Shown here: piece after piece, positions 1 through 10,239 of the stretch
How positions within the stretch are numbered: the stretch's first letter is position 1
Layout of the letters: each line of letters begins with the position of its first letter
Assembly (NCBI GenBank): GCA_023515745.1
Contig: JALECJ010000056.1
Span: forward strand, 372,001-436,000
Origin: Amoeboaphelidium protococcarum
Lineage: Eukaryota > Aphelidiomycota > Aphelidea
DNA: 64,000 bases
Direction: 5' to 3'
Notes under the pieces: generated by a model
What the model saw: only the letters and a program-made list of their open reading frames with translations
Databases searched by the model: none
What the model was told of the DNA's origin: nothing
Made by a program: the position numbers and the translations under genes

Positions 1-2
1 TT

Positions 3-823
3 CTCATACAGGCAGCGATCGACGGGACGATCCCCGTTGTTTCATGGCGATTGACAGCTTTGCAGCGATCGCAAATATCCTCTGGCGATGTATTCGTATA
101 CAACAAGCATGAGTCAAAGATTATGCGATGGACTGATGGAAAGCTATGGAGTCCTTCTAGAATTGCCGGTAAGTGAATTTTTTACTATTATCTTTGTTAA
201 ATATCGATATTATATCATGGCTTTATGCATGTGTAGGACCATTTCTTATCTACAAAGAGGCTGAGGAGAAGCGATAATGCACGCCCACTGATGTGCATTT
301 CAACTCCACCATTAGGCTAACTAAGTCTGAGCATTCGCAGAATACTGGCGTGTTTGCCAGTTAGAAGGGAGTATTCTATTTGAAAGAGAATGGTCTTATA
401 AAGAAAACGCTGTCCATAATGGTCAATGGTGCATCTTACAATCTGGTGGCTTACTGCTCCGTTGAAGATATTGATAGTCCGAGATTCCCACGTCCTTGTG
501 AAGATCCTCATCTAGCTAACGTGTAACTATCGCGCGAACTCTAGAATGTATCCACCCAACAATCATCGCTATCATTGGGCAGTTAGCCGTTGACAAGAAG
601 TCGTTCAGACGAGACTCCATCGTCCCATTCTACCGAGCGGTCAAGCCATAACGATGAGTCGCTACCTCTAAAAAAGAGGAGATTGTCCATCGCGTCAACT
701 CCATCTTTGCCAAGTCCTGTCGAGGACGTTGATAGTCATCGATAGGCACTTCCATCGCTGGCTGAAGTGTTGAAAAGTATAGATTTACCACCGAAATTGA
801 GATATGCCATTTAAAAACTATGA
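3..823 (+). CDS. WOPR-domain (Gti1/Pac2 family) transcription factor, 5' end missing
   Basis: WOPR proteins are fungal DNA-binding master regulators (Wor1, Ryp1, Pac2, Gti1) that act in the nucleus. The window opens inside the first half of the domain (SGDVFVYNKHES, MRWTDGKLWSPSRIAG). One intron, 169-236 (GTAAGT...GTGTAG), interrupts the codon for the Gly before PFLIYKEAEEKR. The second half of the domain follows (GLIKKTLSIMVNG, LVAYCSVEDIDSP). The rest is a Ser/Pro-rich tail with a basic stretch (PLKKRRLS) that could be a nuclear localisation signal. Several TAA/TAG codons are read as Gln and TGA at 821-823 is the stop. It converges on the cytidylyltransferase gene with only 6 bp between the stops. 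Family assignment is strong; the paralogue is not resolved. Confidence 0.9.
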
Positions 824-829
824 TAAAAT

Positions 830-1852
830 TCAATTGTTTCTACTCCGTTTAGGCTTCTTCTTTACCACTTCCGCATCCATGTCAGTACCATCTTCTGCTT
901 TGTCATCCATATCATTCTTGCCATTGGCAGTAAAAGGTATACGTGTAGCGGCATTGTACTGATCATTATTAGTTTGCCGCAGCAAGTCTTCATCGCCATC
1001 GACAAAAGCCGGGCTAACTGCACGACGTAAAAATCCTACAACACCTCCACCACTACTGCTCTGACGTCTTTTAGCACTATTAATACTACGATCACGACCG
1101 AGAATGTCAAACATGTGCAAGAAGCCATTGATTAAATCTCTAGATCCATCAGCATGCTTTGGAAACACTTCATCTTTAGTGCTAGTCCAATTCTTCTTTA
1201 CAACATCTTCCGCTTCACGGTATAGACCCCACAGCTTAACACCTTGGACACCAAGTGAGCTAAGTCCAAGTTCCTTTCTGTCGATACCCCGGGCCAAATT
1301 ACGTCTCACATACACATCGTAATCTTTAACAATACGCGTAATGAGATCGCTGGTGGATATGCCTTCAGTTCTCTGCGTGGGTAAGAATCTGTTGCTCTCC
1401 TTCACAAAAGCATAAACATCATCATGTGTGGCAGAGGTGTAAGGAAGATCATCATGAGCGACGAAATCAATTCGATGCAGATCAATAAACTCCTAATTGA
1501 TTACCCACGGCGCATTCTCAACCACTTCGTCAACATACCTACAATGCCTCAAAGACTCTGCTCTCTCTTCATGATTCATCACAGTCCTGCCCTTGTGCAG
1601 AAGTGTATCAGCGTCTGAGCACACACCCACAATCAGGTACACGTCGCGATTCTTATTCTATTCAAACAGAGGGTGATACACTGGATTAATACTAGACAAA
1701 TCATATTCTTTGAATGCCATCTTGGCTTATCGCAGCTGTCTAGCATGTCCATAATGAAATAAGTCATAAATACCGTCACAGTACACTCTAATTTATCTGT
1801 TAGAGCTGTCCATCTCCTCAGCCTTTCCGACTGATTTATTAGCCTTCTTCAT
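830..1852 (-). CDS. PCT1: Choline-phosphate cytidylyltransferase
   Basis: Makes CDP-choline from CTP and phosphocholine, the rate-limiting step of the Kennedy pathway for phosphatidylcholine. About 340 aa, single exon. The nucleotidyltransferase fold shows [18 protein letters not shown] with the HxGH motif as HYGH, then [42 protein letters not shown] and the signature [14 protein letters not shown], followed by [12 protein letters not shown]. The C-terminal third would carry the membrane-binding helix and a charged, basic tail ([10 protein letters not shown]). The chosen Met at 1850-1852 is the first after an upstream in-frame TGA. Gln codons TAA/TAG occur in the catalytic domain, for example in HARQLQRAK. 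It starts divergently from UBA3. Confidence 0.95.
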
Positions 1853-2287
1853 ACACTATTAGAGCTTTTCAGGCCGAGACAGTTACAATAGTTCAAGTAT
1901 TCTTATTCAGTCAGGTAATGACAACAGATTTTCACCAAGCCAGCGATATGTAACGGAATTTAAATATAAAATTCGTACCAGTAAATGATATAAAGGTGGC
2001 GACGAGAATGTCTCTCTGCAGCAGTTTTTAAGGGGCACAGAAGAGCGAGCGCATTCACCCATCCAAAGCGCACTACAGTACTGTAAGTCCTGCGCGCTTT
2101 GAATACACGCGCGTCAAAATACACACAAAGTCTTACTAGCGTTCAGTTTTCGGCAACTCTGTCTCAAAGGTCAAAGAAGATTGATCCTTCTCCAAGAAAT
2201 TACAGTAATTACACACTTTTAGTTTAGCAGATTAATTATTATCTCCTCTTACTTGCTCATCGATAATAAATATATAATCTATTAATA
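1853..2287. other. Intergenic, divergent promoter region PCT1/UBA3
   Basis: 435 bp between two divergent starts. It has ACGCG-containing stretches around 2090-2120 (GCGCGCTTTG, ACACGCGCGTC) and an AT-rich run before the UBA3 ATG. No coding frame was recognised. Confidence 0.6.
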
Positions 2288-3757
2288 ATGCTCACTTTGG
2301 AATAATTGTATTAAAGGAGATCGTAGTTGGCCAACTTTGAACCACTGTAGGATGTACCGTATGCTGATATAGTCAAGAGTTCGCGAGTGCTTATCATTGG
2401 GGCTGGTGGTATTGGATGTGAAATGTTGAAATCTGCTCCTCTAATGGGCTTCCGGTAGATTGATATCATCGACATGGACACCATTGATGTTAGTAATTTG
2501 AACAGACAGTTCCTGTTTCGTAAGTAGGACATTGGTAAGAGTAAAGCTGAGACTGCTGCCAAGTTTATAAAGTAACGCTATTCCCACATGAAGGACTTGG
2601 AAATACGCGCTCATAATTGCCGCATAGAAGATTTCGCAGTATCATGGTATTCTTAATATGCTCTGATCATGTGCGGATTGGATAGTATTGAAGCCAGGCG
2701 TTGGATTAACAGGACTATCCATCAGATTTATTTTGGCTCTTTAAAGAAGTAGAATGAAGATACAGAACAAGAGGATCTTGAGTCGGATGTTAGCATGATA
2801 CCACTGATTGATGGTGGTACGGAAGGTCTCAAAGGCTAGATTCGAGTCATATTACCAGGAATGACGGCCTGCTATGAATGTACACTTGCTATGAACAACA
2901 CCGAGCGTAAGGCATTCCCAATCTGTACGATAGCCAATACTCCACGTCTACCGGAGCATTGTATTGAATGGGCTAGTGTGATCCAGTGGGAGAAGGAGAG
3001 TCCGTTCGGTGCAGGTGTGCTCTTCGACACTGACAGTCCTGCTCATATGAAGTGGATATATGACACTGCAGCTGATAGGGCTGGTGTCTTTTAGATTCCA
3101 GGTGTTACGTATCAGCTATGTATGGCCGTGTTGAAGAATATTGTGCCAGCGATTGCGGGAACTAACGCTTACATTGGTGCTGCAGTTGTAAATGAAGCTT
3201 TGAAAATCATAACTGGAGTCGCAAGTCCACTGGCATTGTCCACATTTAAAGAAGATGATATGGACACAAGTAGCAGATTTGTGCAAGATGTTAATGATTT
3301 TGTGCTAACTATTGGGGATTCTATCGATTAAGGTATTTACAGCCTGGGCTTACGGTATGAGTAGCTTGATGATTGTCCAGTCTGTTCCGAAGAAGCAGCT
3401 AAAGCAATGCTAAGTGGTGTATAATAGCCATTAAGTATAAAATTCGATGAGTCTGATTACACAAATGGTCGGCTGTAATTACAGGATATGATTGATCAAC
3501 TCAGAGATTAGATCTTTCAGGCGAGACTAGTGAAACTGAAGAGACCGTCTTACACGGCAGTCACGGCTGATGGCAAGAGTATTAATCTGTACTTGAGTTC
3601 CCCTTCATTCCTAGAGGAAAGTACGCGTCCTAATCTGGAGAAGGCAGTCACCGAGTTGGTTGGTGTGTCTGCTAGAAGCTTCACTGTGGTCATTAGCGAT
3701 AATTTAACATTGGGCGATGGTCAGTTTATTGAAGTTGAAGTTACAATAACTGATTGA
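2288..3757 (+). CDS. UBA3: NEDD8-activating enzyme E1 catalytic subunit (UBA3)
   Basis: Activates the ubiquitin-like protein NEDD8/Rub1 with its partner ULA1/APPBP1, forming an adenylate and then a thioester, and hands it to UBC12 for cullin modification. 489 aa, one exon. The nucleotide-binding motif GAGGIGCE lies near residue 38 and DMDTIDVSNLNRQFLFR follows. LIDGGTEGLKGQ comes next, and the catalytic cysteine is Cys213 in FPICTIANTPRLPEHCIEWA, which separates UBA3 from UBA1 and UBA2. The C-terminal ubiquitin-fold domain that recruits the E2 follows (about residues 400-489). Many TAG codons sit at plausible Gln positions, such as GFRQIDIID and the Q of LFRKQDIGKSKA. Confidence 0.95.
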
Positions 3758-4011
3758 TTTCATGCTTCATATATTATGAATATATTAAATGCGAGTTCTT
3801 GTCTCAGACTTTATCTCTGCATAACATGATTTCAGTGAAAGTTAAAGCTTATATATTGTTACTGCCATATTCTATCGATATTTTCATGGATCGAAATGTG
3901 ACGCGCGTCGATCAAATCGCCTGAAACAATTTCGGAATTTCTTTCTTTCTCACTGGAAATGTCTTTGATCATTGAACACGTAAGAGTAAAAAGTATTATA
4001 CGTTGTAAGGG

Positions 4012-5722
4012 ATGACACTTACTAATTTTAGTAATGTTTCCGCCATATAGGACCTGGCAAAGGCTTCCGTATTATGTTAAAAGGCTCATTGGGATAATGT
4101 CAAATGGTTAGAAGTTAATGACAGCATTTATTGGTAGGCGCTGTCTAATGCAGTACAAACTTCAACTCAAATTGAGATTAATCATGCTAAAAATCTATTA
4201 TCCTAGTTTCTACACAGAGAAATCGAGAATACTGAGGTGAAAGATGTATTTAATAATAAATCCTCTGGTGATCAGAGCAGTAAGTGCTGGAGCGTGACTA
4301 GTTGGAGTGGGATGAGACTGGCATTGTCAAGTGCTAACGCTAGCGATAATTACACGTTCAGCACACTGTCTACTACAGGTGGCCGTGCTCTAAACGCTTC
4401 TGTTGCTTTTGATGATGACCCATTTGCTGTTGAAGTATCCGCTGAACTATTAGCCTCCTCTTCCATGATCAATGATGGCATTGAGTATGATGTTGGTCTA
4501 CTAATTGAATCTACTGACCGAATGGAATCCGCCGATCTGTAGTGTAAAAGTCTTTTCATCTCTTCATAAGATTTGGAGTCCATCAAGTCAAGGAAATACG
4601 ATAGATCTGATCGATTCTGGTTAGTATATGAGGCATTACATTTCTGTGGCTACTTTAATGGTAAACTGTTTGGTCTGATCAACTTGTCAATAGGATCGGT
4701 TAATACTGAATTTTAATAACACTTAATGCACATCAGTATCGTGAATAAAGGACCCTCTAGATCTGGATTTGCTTCATCTAGTGCGGTGTCACTAAATTTG
4801 TTTAACTCTCTGCTTAGATTATTTATGCAATATATTCCAGAATGTCGCCAGTATCTTTAGTTTATGATGGATTTAGATTGTGATCTTAATCGTTAGTAGT
4901 TTGGTCTCATTGTCTGGCTATTTGAGAATACCATTGGTTTAAAGAGTGGTAGACAAGATATTGATGCGCCTCTATATGGACATGGTTTAAATTCCTGGTA
5001 ATATGGGCCAGTATTCTTTGATCAAGATTATGCAATTGACAGATAGTTGATACGACATTAGCAAATAGATTTGGACGTGTCCGAATTAACAAAGAGACTT
5101 GTTATTGTTGATACAGGTATTTAGAGAAGTACTGGCGATGGTTTACAGCGAGGATTAAATATGAGACATTTGGCATATCTGCTGGGTCCGACGATTGAAG
5201 CTGGTTCTCAAGGTTCTACCATTTCCAAAGCGTATGAGGCAATAGAGTAGAGTATATTTGTACACGAATAAATTGTCAATGCTTTGCGTTAAGCTAATTG
5301 GTAGTAAGTGGGTAAGCTACTATTGTAGTATATGAACTTACGCTAAATCATTGATCCTAATGCATTGAAATCAAAGTTTGATACGCCACATGATGGTCAG
5401 ATACTGCTTCAACCGGTTAATCAACTACTTGAAATGGGACTTATATACGGAGGTTCTTACTCTGGAGCTATGGGTACTGTTTCTTATTTCATATCTGAAA
5501 TCTATATTTCATTTTAAAATAATTCTCTTTGTGTGTGTAGGGGGTGGAGTGTTGTTATTGATAGCGTCTGATGCTGCGGTGGAAGATCCATCTTTGATTG
5601 CTACTGCATTGTCTGATGTACAGTTAATGTAGACCTCAGATGGATCACGTCCATTCAAGACTATTCGCCGACTGGATTATTGCGTGCTAGATAGTGCTGG
5701 ACTGACTACCATAATATAGTGA
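4012..5722 (+). CDS. L-fucokinase-like GHMP kinase
   Basis: GHMP kinases phosphorylate small metabolites with ATP; the fucokinase branch makes fucose-1-phosphate for GDP-fucose salvage. Visible motifs are GGRALNASVAFDDDPF, the phosphate-binding GPSRSGFASSSAVSLNLF, the metal/sugar region GLKSGRQDIDAPLYGHGLN, and the C-terminal VDTGIQRSTGDGLQRGLNM plus SGAMGGGVLLLIAS. The last matches the fucokinase pattern of a Tyr/Asp-Thr-Gly strand and a glycine-rich motif 3. An intron at 5474-5540 (GTACTG...GTGTAG) splits that glycine run and is required for it. No pyrophosphorylase half is attached, unlike plant FKGP. The start is uncertain: Met 4012 is the first in frame, but an exon from ATG 3959 spliced 3980-4050 would also fit. 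That intron ends CATATAG, unlike the others here, so I prefer 4012. Confidence 0.75.
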
Positions 5723-5895
5723 TTATAATTGTAACATACAAGCCAGAGCCGCATTGGACTGCTATTCTATTTTACACGTTTCACTGTAGAGATTAATCTG
5801 ATTAAAACTTTGTGAAACAGCCAAGTGACGCGACCTCTCTCTCTCTCTCTCAGGTTATTTCTATTCTCCTTTCGAAAAACAACTACACTACAAAA

Positions 5896-6210
5896 CTTGC
5901 CTGTGAACTGATTTCCATGTATCGAAATAAGATAAATTTTTACTCTCACACTAAGATACAGAATCCCGTGTTGATTACCTGAAATAGGAGAAGCGTTCAA
6001 CTACAGATAAAGCAAAGTTTCGGGACATTTTGCCCAGATTCTTAGTTTGAATAGTTGTCGTTATTCAGTTGAGGGAGAATCGCCATGATTTGGCACATGC
6101 TTTAAACTTCAGTCACGCGTAGGCACTCGAACGCCTAGTTAAATTGGATGATGGTCCTATCAAAATAAATCGACTGAACTCGCTGAACAGTATATGCAGA
6201 GGAATGAATG
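5896..6210 (+). pseudogene. Degenerate copy 1 of an unknown tandem-duplicated sequence
   Basis: This 315-bp stretch aligns with 6884-7260 over its full length. The match is near-identical from about 6067 to 6132 (GAGAATCGCCATGATTTGGC and following) and weaker elsewhere, and it lacks roughly 65 bp found in copy 2 at about 6943-7008. Frames are broken by TGA in its first part (CTGTGAACTGA). It lies just downstream of the fucokinase gene and is preceded by a (CT)n run at 5834-5851. No gene function is recognised. Read as the more decayed member of a duplication about 1 kb apart. Confidence 0.65.
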
Positions 6211-6233
6211 AAGGAGGGTGATATCTCTTGTCA

Positions 6234-6640
6234 TGGCGGGCCGACCTTAGGATGATAATGTTTCTATTCCTATAGGCAAATCTTTGCGTTAATGAAAGCG
6301 AGAACGATGTGTCTTAGAGATCCTGAATACTGCGGAGGTTCTACATCTGTATGACAAGATTGGAGAAGACAGAAGGCTCATTATTTACGTCCTTAGTAGA
6401 TTTAGTCCACTAATGTTTAATGGGAACTGGACTTAAACTCCATAGGTCACAATCGTCCGTGTAGAGTAAAGTATAGAACAACTTATCACGTCCTTTGCAA
6501 ATGTCTACTGTTTGAAGGTTTTAATTGGACTGAGATTCGTTATTGAGGGTCTATGTAGCATGTTCCTGCATTTGAATTGATGATAAAGAAGCTCAAAGAA
6601 GAGCTGATATTTGAGATTCCATTTGAGTGATTGTGAACAG
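6234..6640 (+). pseudogene. Broken reading frame between the two duplicate copies
   Basis: From ATG 6234 a frame reads MAGRPQDDNVSIPIGKSLRQ, meets one TGA, and continues in the same frame for about 95 codons (RLIIYVLSRFSPLMFNG and following) to another TGA. A different frame then carries a short Lys/Glu-rich tail (MIKKLKEELIFEIPFE). The single in-frame TGA followed by a shift looks like a decaying gene rather than chance. No intron with the local GTGTAG acceptor removes the TGA. The product is not recognised. Confidence 0.35.
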
Positions 6641-6713
6641 ACAGATGTACAGTACACATTGAGTGTCTGTATGAATATATGATTTAATAATCATAGGCTA
6701 ATCTCTGAATGAA

Positions 6714-7267
6714 ATGTCCACTGAGAACATTACTGCACTGAAGAACGATCAGTCCAAGAAAATTATTCAGGAAATGAATATACATCGATTGAAGTAGTTT
6801 AAGAGGGGCTTTAGTAGTTAAAAGCTGACGTTGTGGATTTGTAAAGTTTCAAGAAACTATCACTGAAGTAAGAGGGTGTCATCCTTGCTTATGAACTGAT
6901 TTCCAAGTATCAAAATTAGATTATTTACTCTCAATTTAAAGATACAGCATACTATAAAGATCAACATATGTATTTAACTACCTTCAATGCAATTAAATCC
7001 CGTGTTGATTATCTGAAGAAGAAGAAGAAGTCTTTAACTGCAGACGAGTCCAAGTTTCTGGACGTTTTTCAAGATTTTTAGTTTAAATAGCTGGCTCTGA
7101 ACGATGACTTTATACAGTTAAGGGAGAATCGCCATGATTTGGCACATGGTTTAAACTTCAGTCACGCGTAGGCACTCGAACGTTTATCTGAATTGAATGA
7201 TGGTCCAATCAAAATGAAATCAATTGAACTCGCCGAACAGTATTTAAAGAGGAATGAATGGAGATGA
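6714..7267 (+). pseudogene. Copy 2 of the duplicated unknown sequence, probably frameshifted
   Basis: An ATG at 6714 opens a helical frame (MSTENITALKNDQSKK) that ends at TGA 6864-6866. A second frame, open from after 6724, carries the long helical part: QQLKADVVDLQSFKKL, AYELISKYQNQ and SRVDYLKKKKKSL, then ENRHDLAHGLNFSHAQALER and a stop at 7265-7267. The natural reading crosses frames around 6780-6820, which implies a small indel. The segment RENRHDLAHG has the Arg-x(4-6)-His spacing of HEPN domains, but that short motif alone is not enough to name it. Copy 1 lies at 5896-6210. Function unknown. Confidence 0.45.
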
Positions 7268-7699
7268 TGAATTTTAAAAATCTGTCGACTGTTAGTGATT
7301 ATGATTTACGAGACACTCTTCTAATTGGCTCGTTTCCGGGTCTTTTGACAAGAAGATATCATCTAATATGCTGTCTGTGTTCGTTTGCCTGATGCAAAAA
7401 TGATAAATTTTAGTCTACTGTATACTTTTAGCCTTACTTCAAGCTGAAACAACTTCTTATCCACCGACAAATGGTATAAATGGCAAAGTTGATACAAAGT
7501 GAAGATGGTTGTGGTTTCACATCAAGTCGAAAAACTGATCGCGTCGAACTTTTTTCGAGTTTTGAACGGTTTGAATTTCGTTTTCTTCTTCAAACGGCTT
7601 TGCGTCATCATAATTTACTGACAATTGTCTGATATTGTATACTGACTGATTTGACTGGACTAGTAACTTCTTGTTGTTTAGCTTTCAAGATATAGAATA
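7268..7699. other. Intergenic, upstream of HRD3
   Basis: 432 bp, no coding frame seen. It contains TTTTTTCGA at about 7551-7559 followed by GAACGGTTTG at 7564-7573. A similar arrangement is found upstream of ribosomal protein P0 (44771-44789), so it may be a promoter element. Confidence 0.45.
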
Positions 7700-10114
7700 A
7701 TGATCAAGTTACTTTTAGCTTTTCTATTCAATGTATATCTGGTACTGGGAGAAGCTTAGTAGAATGAGGATTTAAATCATAAGGTGCACGATGCGTTGAT
7801 AGTATTGAGTGACCACAGGTCATCTGTAGACATTAAGGCTGAAGCTCTATAGTAGTTGCGCAATGCTGGTGATAAGGAGAGTCAGTATGCTTTAAATACT
7901 TTGGCAGATATTTACCATTACGGTCTGTATGGATAGAGATAGAACGTCAGCCACTCCTTTTAGTTGTACAACCACACTGCTATTGTTCATGGCAATAGCT
8001 CAAGTTATGTCCGCGCCGGTCTGTACTATTCGTTAGGATTTGATGGTGCTGTCAATTAAAATTAGGGAAAGGCCTTGTTGATGTACACTATGGCTTCTCT
8101 CGGCAATAATGTACATGCTAATATTGCTCTAGGAGATAGGTATCTCCATGGAGTCGGAGTGAAGAAGGACTGTGATTAGTCTCTAAAGCATTATAAATCC
8201 GCGGCTAAAGTCGTGGCTGAAAAGTACAAGTAATCCTACTTTGGTATTAATAAATAATCTAGAATGCCTGTACGTCTTCCTGATGAGAATGGAGGTTTAT
8301 ATGGAATAGGATCTGGTGCTTCCAAAACGGAGGTGTCCTCTCACTCATCAGGTGCATCGACTGTCAGTGCTCAGGATATCATTTAATTCTTTCGCTATAA
8401 CGCAGAAAAGGGAGATGTTCACTCTCAGTTAACTTTGGGATCTCTATACTATTTCGGGACGCCTAGTTTATAGAGAAATTTTGAGTTTGCGCTGCGATAT
8501 CTCCGCTCCGCTGCCTCTAAACTTCCTGAAGAGCATATCGTTGATCCAGACGTTGATGTTAGATCTAGTGCACAGGCGGCTGCTCTACTTGGCCAAATGT
8601 ACATCAGAGGTGAAGGCGTCAAGTAGGATAATAATGTGGCTCTGAAATGGTTCAAGAGAGCGGCAAATTAGAATAATGCCGCAGCGTATAACTGTCTCGG
8701 TCTAATGTATTAGAATGGTATTGTTGTACCTGCAGATTCAGATCGGGCATTTCAATTTTTTGTTAAGGCCGCTGAGAAGGAGAACTCTGACGCTTAGACT
8801 AATCTGGGACTCATGTTGATAGACAAGAAGCGTCGGGACTATAGTGCAGCGTTCAAATACTTTTCTGCTGCTGCCAAGTAAGGACATATTTTGGCCATCT
8901 ATCAATTAGGCAGAATGCATGGCAATGGTCTAAGTTTGACACCATCTTGCCATATTGCAGTCACTCATTTTAAGCATGTCGTTGAGAAAGGAGATTATGA
9001 GATTACTCATATCCAGTAAGCTTATAGACACTATTAGAATCAAGAGTATCATCTAGCTGCAATGGAGTATATGATCGCAGCAGAGTTGGGTATTGATGCT
9101 GCACAGATAAATCTAGCCTGGCTCTTGGATTCCGGGAAGGTCAAGCTGTTATCAGACTAATTCTCTGACCGCTTGGCTCTTTAAATGTGGCATCGTGCGT
9201 CCAACCAAGGCTACGTTGATGCTAGAGTACGTGTTGGCGATTATTTCTATTACGGAAAGGGGACGGAAGTTGACTATTCAACTTCTGCCTCCTTTTATCG
9301 CGCAGCTGAACAAGATCTCTCTGCTATAGCCAGCTTCAATTTGGGCTATATGCATGAAAATGGTCTTGGTGTGGAGAAAGATTATCACCTGGCCAAGAGG
9401 TACTTTGATCGTGCCCTTAAAGTTAATCCTGATGCGTATCTGCCCGTGATGTTGTCATTGATCAAGCTGAATGTGAAGAATATGGTACATTGGTTGTTCT
9501 ATGGCGGCACGTTGTTCCTGGATGCTCCTGCTCTGGAAACACCACAGAAGCCTTTGCATAAAGATTATCATCTGTTGCAAGACTTGGAACGTCACGAGAC
9601 TGAATCTTCTGCTGCTGAATATAGTGGTGATTCTGCTGGTACGGGCGATTCTGCTTAATCTCATGCTCATTCTAATGGTGTAGACGGAAGAGATGCCGGT
9701 GGTGAGTATGAAGACATAACATCGTACTTTGATCCGAGTAATGACGAGTCTGAGTACATGTTGATGCTTATTCTGTTCATAATGGCTGGTGTTCTCTTAT
9801 GGGCCCGTTAGTAACCGGCTGGAGCAGCTGGTATTAATGTGAATTAACAAGTTTGGGATAATGTGAGGCAGAATATGAATGTTCCTGTTCCTGATCTGGT
9901 TAACTAATAAACGAACGATTAGCGGCGGGATAATCAAACTGCTCAGTCTTCTCCCACTGCCACTACATCTGCGCAATAACAGTAAGATGACTAACCTACT
10001 TACTCATCAGAAGGTGCTTCCACATCATCCACTACTAACTTTTTATAAGAGGCTGAAAGTTTGCGATAGAGACGATAATCTGGGAATGATTTTGCAACAG
10101 GTACTTCTTCATGA
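7700..10114 (+). CDS. HRD3: HRD3/SEL1L, Sel1-repeat subunit of the ERAD ubiquitin ligase
   Basis: HRD3 binds the Hrd1 E3 ligase in the ER membrane and delivers misfolded lumenal proteins for degradation. 804 aa, single exon. A signal peptide (MIKLLLAFLFNVYLVLG) leads a long series of Sel1-like repeats with the usual A-x-Y-x-LG-x-MY-x-G pattern, such as AAALLGQMYIRGEGVKQD and AYNCLGLMYQNGIVV. Late repeats include FNLGYMHENGLGVEKDYHLA. One transmembrane helix near residues 686-703 (MLMLILFIMAGVLLW) is followed by a Gln/Ser/Thr-rich cytosolic tail, and about a dozen tail Gln are TAA/TAG. The order of signal, Sel1 repeats and C-terminal anchor is that of HRD3/SEL1L rather than of soluble Sel1 proteins. 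Confidence 0.9.
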
Positions 10115-10239
10115 TCATTTGACTATCTAATTGCGATCATTGGTTTAAAAGTGTATGTCCAATGCAGTCTTATAACAATATATACACACATTCTATAATA
10201 TTATTTGATTTCTCTTTGCAGGGATCATGAGTGATCGAT

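Noticed and set aside
3980..4050. Possible intron joining ATG 3959 to the fucokinase-like frame
   Set aside because: Donor GTAAGA and a CTAAT branch-like site are good, but the acceptor CATATAG breaks the GTGTAG rule and Met 4012 needs no intron. Left as an alternative only.
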